From positions 3,984,571-4,048,570 of the forward strand of contig NW_004955460.1 in the NCBI RefSeq assembly GCF_000276665.1: a stretch of 64,000 nucleotides of DNA, in the 5' to 3' direction. Position numbers and translations under genes: made by a program. The stretch comes from Chinchilla lanigera (Eukaryota; Chordata; Mammalia; Rodentia; Chinchillidae). A model generated the notes under the pieces. It was not told the DNA's origin and made no database searches. It saw only the letters and a program-made list of their open reading frames with translations. Below, piece after piece: positions 24,630 to 34,693 of the stretch (position 1 is its first letter; every line of letters starts with the position of its first letter).

Positions 24630-25022
24630 GAGACAGTTTTGGCTTATATCTAGATGTTCCCTTAAATCCTCATGTACTCATTGGTGGGGATTCTGAGAGG
24701 TGACTGGATCATGGAAAAGTAAATCACTACTGGGTTCACCAATGGGTTTATAGCTAGGTGTGATGCTGGGAGGTGAAGCCTGGTGGGAAGAGGTGGGTCA
24801 CTGTGGGCATGGCGTGGAAGGGTGTATATATGTCTTTCATCCTCCCTTAAGAAGTTCCTGCCTTGTATGCTATGAACTGTTTCTTCTCTTCTATGCTACC
24901 TGCCTTGGAACTAGGCAACTGTGGACTGAAGCCTTTACAAACTGTAAGCTAAAATAAACTTCTCCTCCCTTAACTTGTAAGGGTTAGGTATTTTGTCCTA
25001 GCAACAAGAAAGTAACTAAGAC
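24630..25022 (+). mobile_element. MaLR (ORR1-like) LTR
   Basis: GGTGACTGGATCATGGAAAA, GGAGGTGAAGCCTGGTGGGA and GTGGACTGAAGCCTTTACAA, with a poly(A)-type AAAATAAACTTCTCC, ending AAGTAACTAAGACA. Confidence 0.85.
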
Positions 25023-25344
25023 AGAGATCAAGTGTTAAATGCTTTTTATCTTGTGTTTATACTGTTTCCTTGGGCTCGTTTTACTCAATACATTATCTTC
25101 CAGATTTGTTAGCATTTAGTTTATGATCTCTGTCACAACTCTGCTTCTCATGAAAAGCCATATACAAGAGCCAAATGAGTAGCATTTGTATTTAACATGA
25201 ACAATATTTAAGAGAAGTCTCAGTTTGTCCTGTTGCCCTTAGCAGCTCTCATCCAAAGAGTTCCAGTGATACAGAATCAAATAGACATGTAGCCTTTACT
25301 AGATGGTTTTCTGACTCACATTGCTCCTTGTCTGGTTTGGAAAG
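25023..25344. other. Unique spacer between two MaLR LTRs
   Basis: No primer site or internal MaLR sequence is seen, so the two flanking LTRs are probably independent insertions. Confidence 0.5.
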
Positions 25345-25775
25345 TGTGGTAGTTTGAAAAAATGTTCTCCCAAAAACTTATGTGTTCAGAGATGGGACTT
25401 TTGGAAGGTGATTAGATCATGGGGCACTAGCCTCATCAGTGGATTAACCCATTGGTAAGTTCATAGCTGAATGTGCTTTTAGTAGGTAGAGCTTGGTTGG
25501 AGGAAGTAAGTCACTGAGAATGTGACCTGGACAGTATGTTCTGACCCCATCTCCTTCTCTCTCTCTCTCTGGACCTCTCCTTGCTTGCTCTGCTTCCTGA
25601 CTGCCATGAGGTGAGCAGCTTTCCTCCACCACTCCCTTCCACCATGATATTCCTACCTTGGAGCCAGATAACCGTGGACTGAATCTGCTTAAACCATGAG
25701 ACAAAGTAAACCCTTTCAACTTTAAATTTTGTATGTCAGGTATTTAGTTGTGGCAGTAAAAAGCTGACCAATGCA
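25345..25775 (+). mobile_element. MaLR (ORR1-like) LTR
   Basis: TGTGGTAGTTTGAAAAAATG, TTGGAAGGTGATTAGATCAT, GCTTGGTTGGAGGAAGTAAG and CTGCCATGAGGTGAGCAGC, ending AAGCTGACCAATGCA. It is the best-preserved copy in the window. Confidence 0.9.
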
Positions 25776-26209
25776 AAGAGGAAAGCTAGACCATTTTGGT
25801 ATAGTTTGATCATTGTTTTCTGAAAACGTTCAGCATCCTTTGGATTTGGGACTTTGAGCATTTCTCAGGCTTGCCAGCTGGCTCCTTCCTCCTAGAGTCT
25901 GGCACAGGGATTGGCAGTGGGCTTCTGTAGCTGAAGAAAGCAGGTGACAGCTCCAGAGTCTCAGCTTGCAATTTAGGTCATCATAGTTTGCTCTGAAAAG
26001 ATTAAACTAGAAGGATAAAAAACCACTGTGGCAGATGCTGGGAAGGACATAGGGATGCTAGGAAGGAAAAGAGGCAGACATGCCATGAGAAGATGATCAG
26101 GCAACTCTGTGAGCTTCTAGGTAGGGAGAACCTGCTTCTAGGTTTCTCGTTCCATACAGACTTGGTCATTTATCTTCATTCTCCTATCTCTTAGATGTGA
26201 AATTTTAGG
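25776..26209. other. Intergenic, unique sequence
   Basis: Nothing recognised. Confidence 0.45.
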
Positions 26210-26345
26210 CTAAGGACTTGGCTTCTCTCTGCTTCATTTACCTCTTCTGCAAAAGGAAGTAACTACTATCTTATAATTATTATACAGACTAAATGTGAGC
26301 ACAACCCTTAACACAGTTCCAGGCCCATCACAATTGTTCAATTAA
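26210..26345 (+). mobile_element. MIR SINE
   Basis: GCTTCATTTACCTCTTCTGC, TTATACAGACTAAATGTGAG and CAGTTCCAGGCCCATCA fit the MIR 3' half. Confidence 0.6.
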
Positions 26346-26574
26346 AAATGTTGTTATTGTTGTTGTAGCCAGCATAGGGTTGTCAGCTAACACAGAAGAT
26401 ACTGAGTTCAGTTTGAATTTCAGTTGGACAATAATTTTTAAAAACATGACTATGTACTGTGCAATGTTTGGGGCATATTTATACTCAAAACTTTTTGTTG
26501 TTCATCTGAGATTCACACCAAACTAGCCATCCTCCACGTTTTCATTGGCTACTTTTGCTCCCTAACTTCAATCA

Positions 26575-26990
26575 TTTAGACAGCAAATATTTATGGAACA
26601 CTTACTATATGCCAGGCACTGTTTCCAGAGCTTACAAAAAGTAAATCGGACAAAGCTTGCTGACTTTGAGGAGGTTACATCCTAGCAGGAAAAGACAGAT
26701 AACAAACAACAAACATAATAAGTAATTATTCAACTATGAGATGATTACAAATGCTATGGAGAAAAGAAAAGGTGGAACATTTAGGGGGTGCTGAGGGGTG
26801 GTGGTACAGATAGAACTATTAATCTGATTGGTCTTTGTAGGCCACTTTAAAGATAGATTTGAGGGGCCTGAGATATAGCTCAGTTGCACAACACTTGCCT
26901 GGCAAGCGCTAGGCCCTGAGTTTGATTCTGGGTACAAAAAAAAAAATAGACTTGAGCAAAGACTGGAAGGAGCAGAAGTAGTAGGAGCTT
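26575..26990. mobile_element. L2-type LINE remnant
   Basis: AACACTTACTATATGCCAGG, GAGGTTACATCCTAGCAGG and ACTTGAGCAAAGACTGGAAG are typical ancient-LINE segments. It is split by the ID at 26,864. Confidence 0.6.
26864..26945 (+). mobile_element. ID SINE with target duplication
   Basis: GGCCTGAGATATAGCTCAG, CTTGCCTGGCAAGCGC and GAGTTTGATTCTGGGTAC, then an A-run. Flanks ATAGATTTGAG (26,853-26,863) and ATAGACTTGAG (26,946-26,956) are an 11-bp target duplication with one change. Confidence 0.92.
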
Positions 26991-27654
26991 TTTGGGCAGA
27001 GTACAGTTCAAGGAAAGCTGCTGAGCCAGGATAGGTGCCAGGCCTGTGCCAGGAAATGGAAAGGGCCTAAGTCCCCCTGTCTCTCCTGAGCCTGACCCCA
27101 TTCTCAAGGGTGGGGAGTTATGTATCCCCCACTGCCTTGATCTTCTTTTGTTTCTCCCCTTCCTGGCACACACAGGTTCTCCCTGGTGCCTGATCAGGAC
27201 CTACTGACCCTTCCTGGGGGACCTCTCCTCATTATGAGCACCTCCTCCTCCCTCCAATCTCAGTCTCAGGGACAGCCCTCATCTCTTAGATCTTCTATAT
27301 AGCTTTGAGCCTCAGTTGTGGGCTGGGTTTGAGGTTTATCCTGCAGGGCTCCTAGGGAAGCCTTAGGACCAAATTTAAGGATATGTCTGAGAAGCTGGCT
27401 GAGAGTCTACAAACACTTCCTGGAGGCAAGGAATCTCTGGAACACTCCAAGATGATGCCTGAGATCAGCTTGCCTGGACAGGAGGATTTAAGTGTAAGTG
27501 ATTTAGACATGAGAAGGCTTCCAGGGAAAACTAGTAAGGGAAGAAAGAAGCAAGACAAGCAAGGGAATGACTTTAGGCAAGTATCCTGGTAGACAGCTGC
27601 AGCCTGAGCTCTCAGTCTGAAGACTGGTGTGGGCATGCCATAGTGGTGCCCACA
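26991..27654. other. Intergenic, unique sequence
   Basis: Several short open frames on both strands, none with a domain. No repeat recognised. Confidence 0.45.
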
Positions 27655-27982
27655 TCAGACCTTCCATGGTCATTTTGACTTTGGGGAAAAGCCAGAAATC
27701 TTACAATGTCAGATCCAGTGAATAAGGACGCAGTGTAAAAATTGTGACAAAAATTGCCATAAATATCTAGAATTGATTTAGCACGTTGAAGCAGACACAG
27801 AAAGACACACATGAAAGAGGACTCCCAGAACTGCTTCAGAGAGTGTCAAGAGCCATGGGATAAACATGTGTGAAGCACGGGGGACGATTTTGAGGGAGAT
27901 TCATGGCAGGGTGTCTTTTACTGTAAGAATTTTAAACAATTTTTATGGAAATACTCACTGTGCGTTTTGATCATACCTCATA
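27655..27982 (-). mobile_element. Mariner-derived element, one end missing
   Basis: It has the middle segment (CATGGTCATTTTGACTTTGG, GATCCAGTGAATAAGG) and the right arm (CCAGAACTGCTTCAGAGAGT ... GATTCATGGCAGGGTGTCTT), ending in the terminal TTTTGATCATACCTCATA. The left arm is absent. Confidence 0.8.
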
Positions 27983-29439
27983 AATGCATGTGACTGCTAA
28001 GTACATTTAATTTGAAAAAGACCTGTTGAACGTCACTACCAGGAGCCTGGGTAGATTCTTTTCTTCTAGACCAAGCTGCACAAATTTGAATACGGATGGT
28101 CCAGTGGGAATATTATAAACAGGAAGGAAACTTGCACTATTGAAAAGAAACAATAATAATTTTTGGTGTATAGGTACCAGAGTGTCTTTTATCAAATCAG
28201 GTAGCAGAGAATAGTTTTGATGGGTTTAAATCACTTCTCTACAACATTATGCCAAAGGCAAGCTCTCCTTTAGGTACACGTGTATAATGCTTAGATGCAC
28301 TTAATGTGGCCGCTGAAGGAATTATAATGATCTTGATGTACCCAAGGACAGAACCATTCTTTGACTGCAAGACAGAAAATCTCACTTCAAGAAAAGTTCA
28401 TGTCAACCACTAGACTGTGAATATCAGGGGATCCATGGCTCCACGATGGACACCTGCTCTTCTTCACTAGTGCTTCTTGCTGGGTTAGCAAAGCTTCTGG
28501 GGTGACAGTCTCCAGCACCAGGTCTCTCCGAAGACCATGGCGACTGTTGGGTTTTCCTCCAAGATGAGTTACATTCTAGGACTAGTTAGGGTTCTGAGTA
28601 AGTAATTCTTGAGTTTTGCCAATCCAGACAGTTGTGGCATATCCCAGACATGGGATTTCAGTTATACACGTTTCATTTTTTATTTACTAATTTATCTGAT
28701 GTCTGTGATGTTCAAGAAAATCACTTAAGATAGTCTATAGATGTTGAAATAGAGAAATATAAAGAAATACAACTAAACTACAATATGCTCATAATGAAAA
28801 TGTTTCTTTGCTTCTTCATTATTCTAATTTTTCTATTTTAAGCATAGGTTACTGGTAAATAAAAGACACCAATAACCTAAAACCTGAGAGCAAAAAAGTT
28901 TTCTAAATATTAAATAGGATCTCAGATAATAGTGCAAGACTTAGAAATGAGGGCACTGTCCAAGAGTTGCTGGTCTTTTTCCTCCTGATTTTATCCATAA
29001 TCTTAATCAGAGCATCTCTAGGAGGCTTCAATATCATGGTTCACTACAAGTCCTGTTATAGCATCTGTGTTACTTGCTCTTTGAAGATGAGGCTGTGGAC
29101 TACTACATAGATAGTTGTTTAGTTGTATTGGCTCTCCCACCATTGCATATGTGCAAATAGCTAAATCCCCTGGGAATATCCCTTGGTTCAGAGATAATGT
29201 CCCCATGAATTCAATAACAAAGCCCTTGAATATATACAGGCACTTTTATACCAATCCCAGATTTTGGGGCATGGTTAAGACAAAAGGAAGAGAATGACTT
29301 GTTCCCAAATGGCTATCTCTGCAGGTCTGGTAAAACTAGACTCATTACCCTTCAGGAGAATAATCAAAATTCTTAAAAGTGGCATAAATGTGTGAGACAG
29401 TTCTGAAGTGGACCCACCAGCCCAGATCTCTGCATCCTG

Positions 29440-29442
<3 letters not shown>
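27983..29442. other. Intergenic, unique sequence
   Basis: No repeat or coding exon recognised. Confidence 0.45.

Positions 29443-29487
<45 letters not shown>
29443..29487. repeat. (AC)n microsatellite, about 22 units
   Basis: An uninterrupted AC run. Confidence 0.98.
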
Positions 29488-29488
<1 letters not shown>

Positions 29489-29877
29489 TGTTCTTCACTT
29501 GTGGGTAAGGTTAGTGACTTTCTCCTTCACCTTTCAATTGATTTTAAACTTCTTCATGTTTAGAATGATCAGAGCCCTGTATTTTTAGCTGTAACCCTTA
29601 TTTTCAGAAATAGTGGAATGAAACAGAATTCTTTGGCACTTCTCATTTCCCGTTATGTATCTTACTACCAAGCACCAATCATTCTTGCTAAGGTCACCAG
29701 ACCATTGATCACTAGACCATATTGGACTTGATCTTTAGACAATTGAAATTTAATGTAAACAACCATAAGCCTGGCCTGCTACCATATATTGGAGATTTTT
29801 TCTTCTACTGATGATTCAAAGATATGGTGATGCCAGAAACCATTTCAGTGTGGTTCCATGGGTGTTCACCATGATGA

Positions 29878-30060
29878 GTACTTTAATGCCTGTTATAGTC
29901 AAGTGACAGACCTACCTCTGAACTCTGGGATCTTGGTCAAGCCTACTATCTTTCATGATTCTTGGATCTCATCTATAAAATAGGAATCATCACCTTTCCA
30001 TGGGCTTATATTAGGAACAAGTTAAATAGTGCACTTGAGAGAGCTTATAAAATTATACAA
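29878..30060 (+). mobile_element. MIR SINE
   Basis: CTCTGAACTCTGGGATCTTG, GGATCTCATCTATAAAATAG and TTAAATAGTGCACTTGAGA match MIR in forward orientation. Confidence 0.65.
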
Positions 30061-30344
30061 ATGTGAGAGTACTGTTACATTATTATACCATGATAACCTG
30101 TTACATAAAAAATGACAACTGGTTAAAAAGAGATTTCCAAATTTACTATACTTATTTGTAAGTCAAGTCCATGAGCCATTCAGACATGGTGGCAATGATC
30201 TCGTAATTTATAAGTGGTGATTAATACATATGCAGATGATAAACGTTACGGTGAAGAAAGCATGGTATCTCACACATAGCAAGAACCCAAAAACTATTTA
30301 TAGGCTGAACAGAATGGAGTCTTACAGAATGTGTAGACTTTAGG

Positions 30345-30720
30345 TGAGTCAACAGTGCAGTGGATAGATATTCCATGCAGAGGGTATGGCACCAGAAATG
30401 CTTTGGGAATTGGAAAAATTTAGAAAGTTTGGAAAGACTAGGACACAACTGTATAAACTGGGAATTTATGATAGGTCAGGCTCAAGACCTAATAAGGACC
30501 AGGTCATGGAAAGTGATGTGTACCAGGTTGAAGTCTGCTGTTCATCTTAGGGGAAGTGGTAAACGTTAGAAAGGTTTGCAAAGAGAGATGTATATTTAGA
30601 CTGACGTTTTAGAATGACAATCAGCGGCAAATATATGATGGATAAGGAGATTAAGAGGAACATATCATGGTGAGGCAGGTGAGAGGTGAATGGCCTTGAA
30701 ACTAAGTATCAACAGTGGGC
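30345..30720 (+). mobile_element. L2-type LINE remnant (possible)
   Basis: AGAGGGTATGGCACCAG, GATAGGTCAGGCTCAAGACC and AGTCTGCTGTTCATCTTAGG have the look of an old L2 segment. A GT run follows at 30,780-30,803. Confidence 0.4.
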
Positions 30721-30914
30721 AGTGGAAACCAAGAGACAGATTCTGAAGGAAATCATGAAACAGAATTGCCACGTGGCTTTGTGTGTGTGTGTATGTGTGT
30801 GTACAGACAATGGGGTTTGGGATGACTCCTATACCTCTACTGTAGAAGGCTGATATCTGTTCATTAACAAGGATTAAGCAATCATGAGGAGAAAGGTCAT
30901 CAAAAAGAGGATAA

Positions 30915-31101
30915 AGCTGGGTGTGGTGTTATGTATCTGTAATCCCAGAACTCTGGGAGGCTGGGGCAAGAGAATTGCAAGTTCAATTTTAGCCTGAGAA
31001 ACTTACTGAGACTCTCAAAATAAAAAAAAAAAAAAATACTGGGGCTGTGGCTATAGCTCAGTGCAAAGGCCTTGGGTTCAATTCCCATTCCAAAAAAAAA
31101 A
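30915..31101 (+). mobile_element. B1-dID SINE with target duplication
   Basis: AGCTGGGTGTGGTGTTATG and GAACTCTGGGAGGCTGGGGC (B1), an A-run, then GGCTGTGGCTATAGCTCAGT and CTTGGGTTCAATTCCCATTC (ID). Flanks AAAAAGAGGATAAA and AAAAAGAGGGTAAA form a target duplication with one change. Confidence 0.93.
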
Positions 31102-31115
31102 AAAAAAAGAGGGTA

Positions 31116-32810
31116 AATTACATTCATAATCTACATAAGAAAACAAGTATTTAATGTTTTAGAAAGTTCTCCACCCAATATACTGAAAATATCCCTACTG
31201 TGATTTTTTTTTTCCTCCTTTGACTATGACTTTCCTCAAAGGATAATAGCTGAGCCACATGGGTGCCCTCGGATGCCTTTTGAAGGGCAGGACAATGGAC
31301 AAGGAGCCCAGACCAGAGCTTGTTAGTGAAGAGTTTGTTATATCTACATGTGACACAGAAGCTTCTGGACTCTTTCCAACCATAGATTTTAGATCAAACT
31401 TGTCAACCATTGTCCCGCTACACTTGCCACTGAGCATATTGTGTGTGTATGGTTGGTTTAGTAGAAAATTATTATTGGAACACCTTTTGGAATCAGTTAA
31501 AACAGACTCTGGCTATTGTTTCCTAAGCTGAGGCTATTCTTACCCTTTCATGTTCTGCATCTGAAGTCAGTCTCAAAGCTAGTTTTCATCATTTTAATTT
31601 TGAAACTTACTTTAATTTATGAAATACTGTAGTACTACAAGAAGACATGGTATGTTTTTTTTTTGAAAAATATGACTTTTTTTTTTGCACAATGAGGATA
31701 GGTTTTCTGAAACAGAAAATTCTGTTTATTTCTGAGTCCCTAGCACATAGACTTTCCTGGCACATAAGAAGTGCTCAGTAGATATTTGTGGGTTATGAAA
31801 TGATTGAATTTAAAGGATTACTTTTTAAAAGGAAGACAAGCATATTTCATAATAATAAGCACAATCATAGGTAGGACCTTTATGCAGAATATTTTTAGAG
31901 TCTTTTATATGGGAAGAAAACTTAAATGACTTTCTTTGGTCTTTTACTCTTTTCCACTCATGTGGGCATGTTATTTTTTGCTTCTATTAAACTCAGTTCT
32001 GGGGTTCTTGACCACTTTGTTCAACCATCTACAGGGTACAGGTGCTCAGATTTTGGGTTCTGTTGCTTGCCCCAAAACATTTATGAATCACAACATGGAG
32101 TTGATATATGGCTCTCCATGTAGTATAAGAAAATGTTTACCAAAGGTCACTAAAAGAACAGATGTTATGGTTATGAATATTACTATGTCTTCACTGGTAG
32201 TGTTAATAAGATGCTCCTACCTTCCCTTTGAGTTAGTAAATTACATGACAACATTAATTTACTCCTCACACCTGCATTAAACTTCAAGTAAGAGCCTATT
32301 TGAAATGCCTCGATTTTCCGGACTTTGAGATTATAGACATTGCTGAAGAGCCAAAGAACAGTGGCCCTCAGCAAAGCCCTGCACAACATCTTGCACCCAG
32401 CTGGTTATGAGCAGCTGCCGGTGGTGGCTCTGGGCTTTATCTGCCACTGTCATGGCTCGTGGTCTGCCTTCTGGTCTTTCTTTCATTTCTTGTGGTTTAG
32501 TCATCATGAGACCCCCATACCCTATTGCACACAGGAGGTGTCAGTGACCCAGAGTGGCTGAGATAAGTTTAATGTAGAGGCAGGCATATGACTCACTCAA
32601 GGCCCTGGGCTTGATGGTTAGATAACGCATCTCAGAAGGAAGCCACATGGAACACCCACAGGATGACATCCTTGAAATCTTTGCATCCAGCTGTGTATAC
32701 AGCCACAAGAAGACGTCCCAGTAAGGGAAACGGCAGACTGTCTTGTTGTTTAGTCAAGTTGGAGTTGACTTTTTGTAGCTTTCAAACAAAGAAGTACCAA
32801 TGAATACATG
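31116..32810. other. Intergenic, mostly unique
   Basis: CCTAGCACATAGACTTTCCT...GAAGTGCTCAGTAGATATTT at 31,738-31,790 is an ancient MIR/L2-type tail. The rest is unassigned. Confidence 0.45.
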
Positions 32811-33371
32811 CATGCTTGAAAAATACAGTGAATATTTACATTTACAAAAATATATTACAGTGAAAGGCATCTTGTTATTAATCTCTCTATAAAATACTGT
32901 CCTTCACTTTGAACACTCTTATCCCATTATACTTGCCATTCTCTGAAGGTCTTCTGGAAGTTCTCTATCAAGAGTGTCTGTACTTGTGCTTTTGTGGCTG
33001 CTTTGATGTCCGGAATCAATGTAAAACCTTTGCTTTTTATGGTAGTTTTGACTTTGGGGAAGAGTCAGAAGTCACATGGCACCAGATGTGCTGAATAAAG
33101 TGGGTGAAGACATACTGTAATGATTTTACTGTCCTGCCTTTGCACTGAAGGACACTTGGCAGCAGCATTAACCATAGTGTTGATCATACCTTATAAAGAC
33201 CCTCAGGAAAGAAGACTTCCAGAACTGCTTCAGAAGATGGCAGGAATGATGGGATAAGTGCATTTGAAGCAAAGGGGGGGTCTTTTGAGAGGCACTAATG
33301 GCAAAGTGTCTTTCACTGTAACACGTTTTAAAATTTAAATATTCACTGTATATTTAGATCTCATCTGGTAT
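32811..33371 (-). mobile_element. Mariner-derived fold-back element
   Basis: A near-complete copy of about 0.56 kb. Left arm: ATATTACAGTGAAAGGCATC...CTTTGAACACTCTTATCCC. Middle: degraded transposase coding sequence on the minus strand (GGTAGTTTTGACTTTGGGGA). Right arm: CCAGAACTGCTTCAG...GGGATAAGTGCATTTGAAG. The arms are inverted copies of each other. It ends about 150 bp past the proposed POU6F2 cleavage site. Confidence 0.85.
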
Positions 33372-33509
33372 GTATTTCATTTGAAGAATTAAAATAATCA
33401 TGGTATTAACCAGTCTGTCTCAAACCATTTCCTTTTCTTAAAATTTGGGGCTGTAACATATGCTTATGCAAATGCTTATAATTTAAGCGACGTTTCTGAG
33501 TGTAAGACA

Positions 33510-33547
33510 CACTGAACCTAGACACTCATGTCAAACAATTCTTTATT
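33510..33547 (-). terminator. POU6F2 distal poly(A) signal
   Basis: On the minus strand an AATAAA (33,542-33,547) is followed within about 20 nt by a likely cleavage region (TTGACA), and then by a GT-rich stretch (GTGTCTAGG, CAGTGTGTCTT) that fits a downstream element. It is the first convincing signal-plus-element pair at the edge between repeat-poor and repeat-rich sequence. Confidence 0.6.
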
Positions 33548-34419
33548 TTATATGATACAAATTAAAAGTGACATATCTGAAGCTGTTAAGAAATACACAA
33601 AGTGCAGCTTTACCAACCATACAGATATTGCTCTAGATTAAGTACAGTTAATTTTTTTAAACATTAAGCAACCTGTGCAGATAAATCAGCTTTGGTTTCA
33701 ATGTCAGAGCAAGTAAGGAGCTTTGAAATATCCAGTTTGGCTTCTTGGTCACAAGTCTATCATGTCAACTTCTCATCACGATGGTTTTTCCAGAACAACT
33801 CAGTCTGTTTCCCTGCCTTCCCTCCTGCTGCCCGCTCCAGGCATGGAGAAGCAGTACTCTTGCGGTGCCTCCTAAGTGACCCTGGTGACCAGTCTAGATC
33901 ACAGCACGTAGGACAAAAACCAAACAAATAAACAAACAACAAAAAAGAAAACGTAACAGAAAGTAAATTCACTTCGTTAACAAAAAAACGAATGTGCCTC
34001 ACATAATTTCAAATTGAAGACAGCAAATCACATGACAAAAAGCTTATTACAAAGTGTTTTCCAAATAGATCTTACAGTTGAACATGGAAATGAAAATCAG
34101 TTTCCTTTTCCTCCATTTTGTTTAAGCTTGGTCATTGACTGGGTACAAGTAGAGTGTTGAGGTAAAACACTGATGAACAGTTTGTATTCCTTTTTTTTTT
34201 TCTTCTTAAAATAGGAACAGTTTAGTATTGCGAGATTGTCAGCAACATTTAGCCATATCTATACACTGTGCATATACCTACAAATACTGAGCTTTGGTCC
34301 AGCATAGAGAAGATGAACAAAGGCAATTTATGATTTCTTTTTGGTTATAGCTTGAGTTCTTTGACACGCCTCTACTTGTTCTGTTTTTCCTAGCTCCTTT
34401 TGCTTTGTGTTTTCTTTCG

Positions 34420-34462
34420 TGTTGTGTTGTGTGTCTGTGTGTGTCTGTGTGTGACTCCGTGT
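34420..34462. repeat. GT-rich simple repeat in the 3' UTR
   Basis: GTGTTGTGTTGTGTGTCTGT on the plus strand is CA-rich in the transcript. Confidence 0.8.
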
Positions 34463-34679
34463 GATTACAACAGAAAGAACCCAAACCCTGAAAATGCTTA
34501 TGAAGTTTCAGCTGTTCAAAATATTTCTTTTAGTTGAAAGAGAAAAGAGTCCCACAAACAAGTGTAGAATACAGCGTCCACTGACATTTTCCATCATATA
34601 ATAAATAAAACAAAAATGACAATAACTTAAAAATTTGTGAGAAAAATACTGAAGCTTGAAGTACAATCACATATGCCCA

Positions 34680-34693
34680 AAGTGGCTTTTATT
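34680..34693 (-). terminator. Candidate proximal poly(A) signal in the POU6F2 3' UTR
   Basis: A minus-strand AATAAA is followed by a moderately G/T-rich stretch. If used, it would give a 3' UTR of about 2.8 kb in place of about 4 kb. Confidence 0.3.

Noticed and set aside
25023..25344. Spacer as internal region of a mini-provirus
   Set aside because: No primer-binding site, polypurine tract or MaLR internal similarity was visible.
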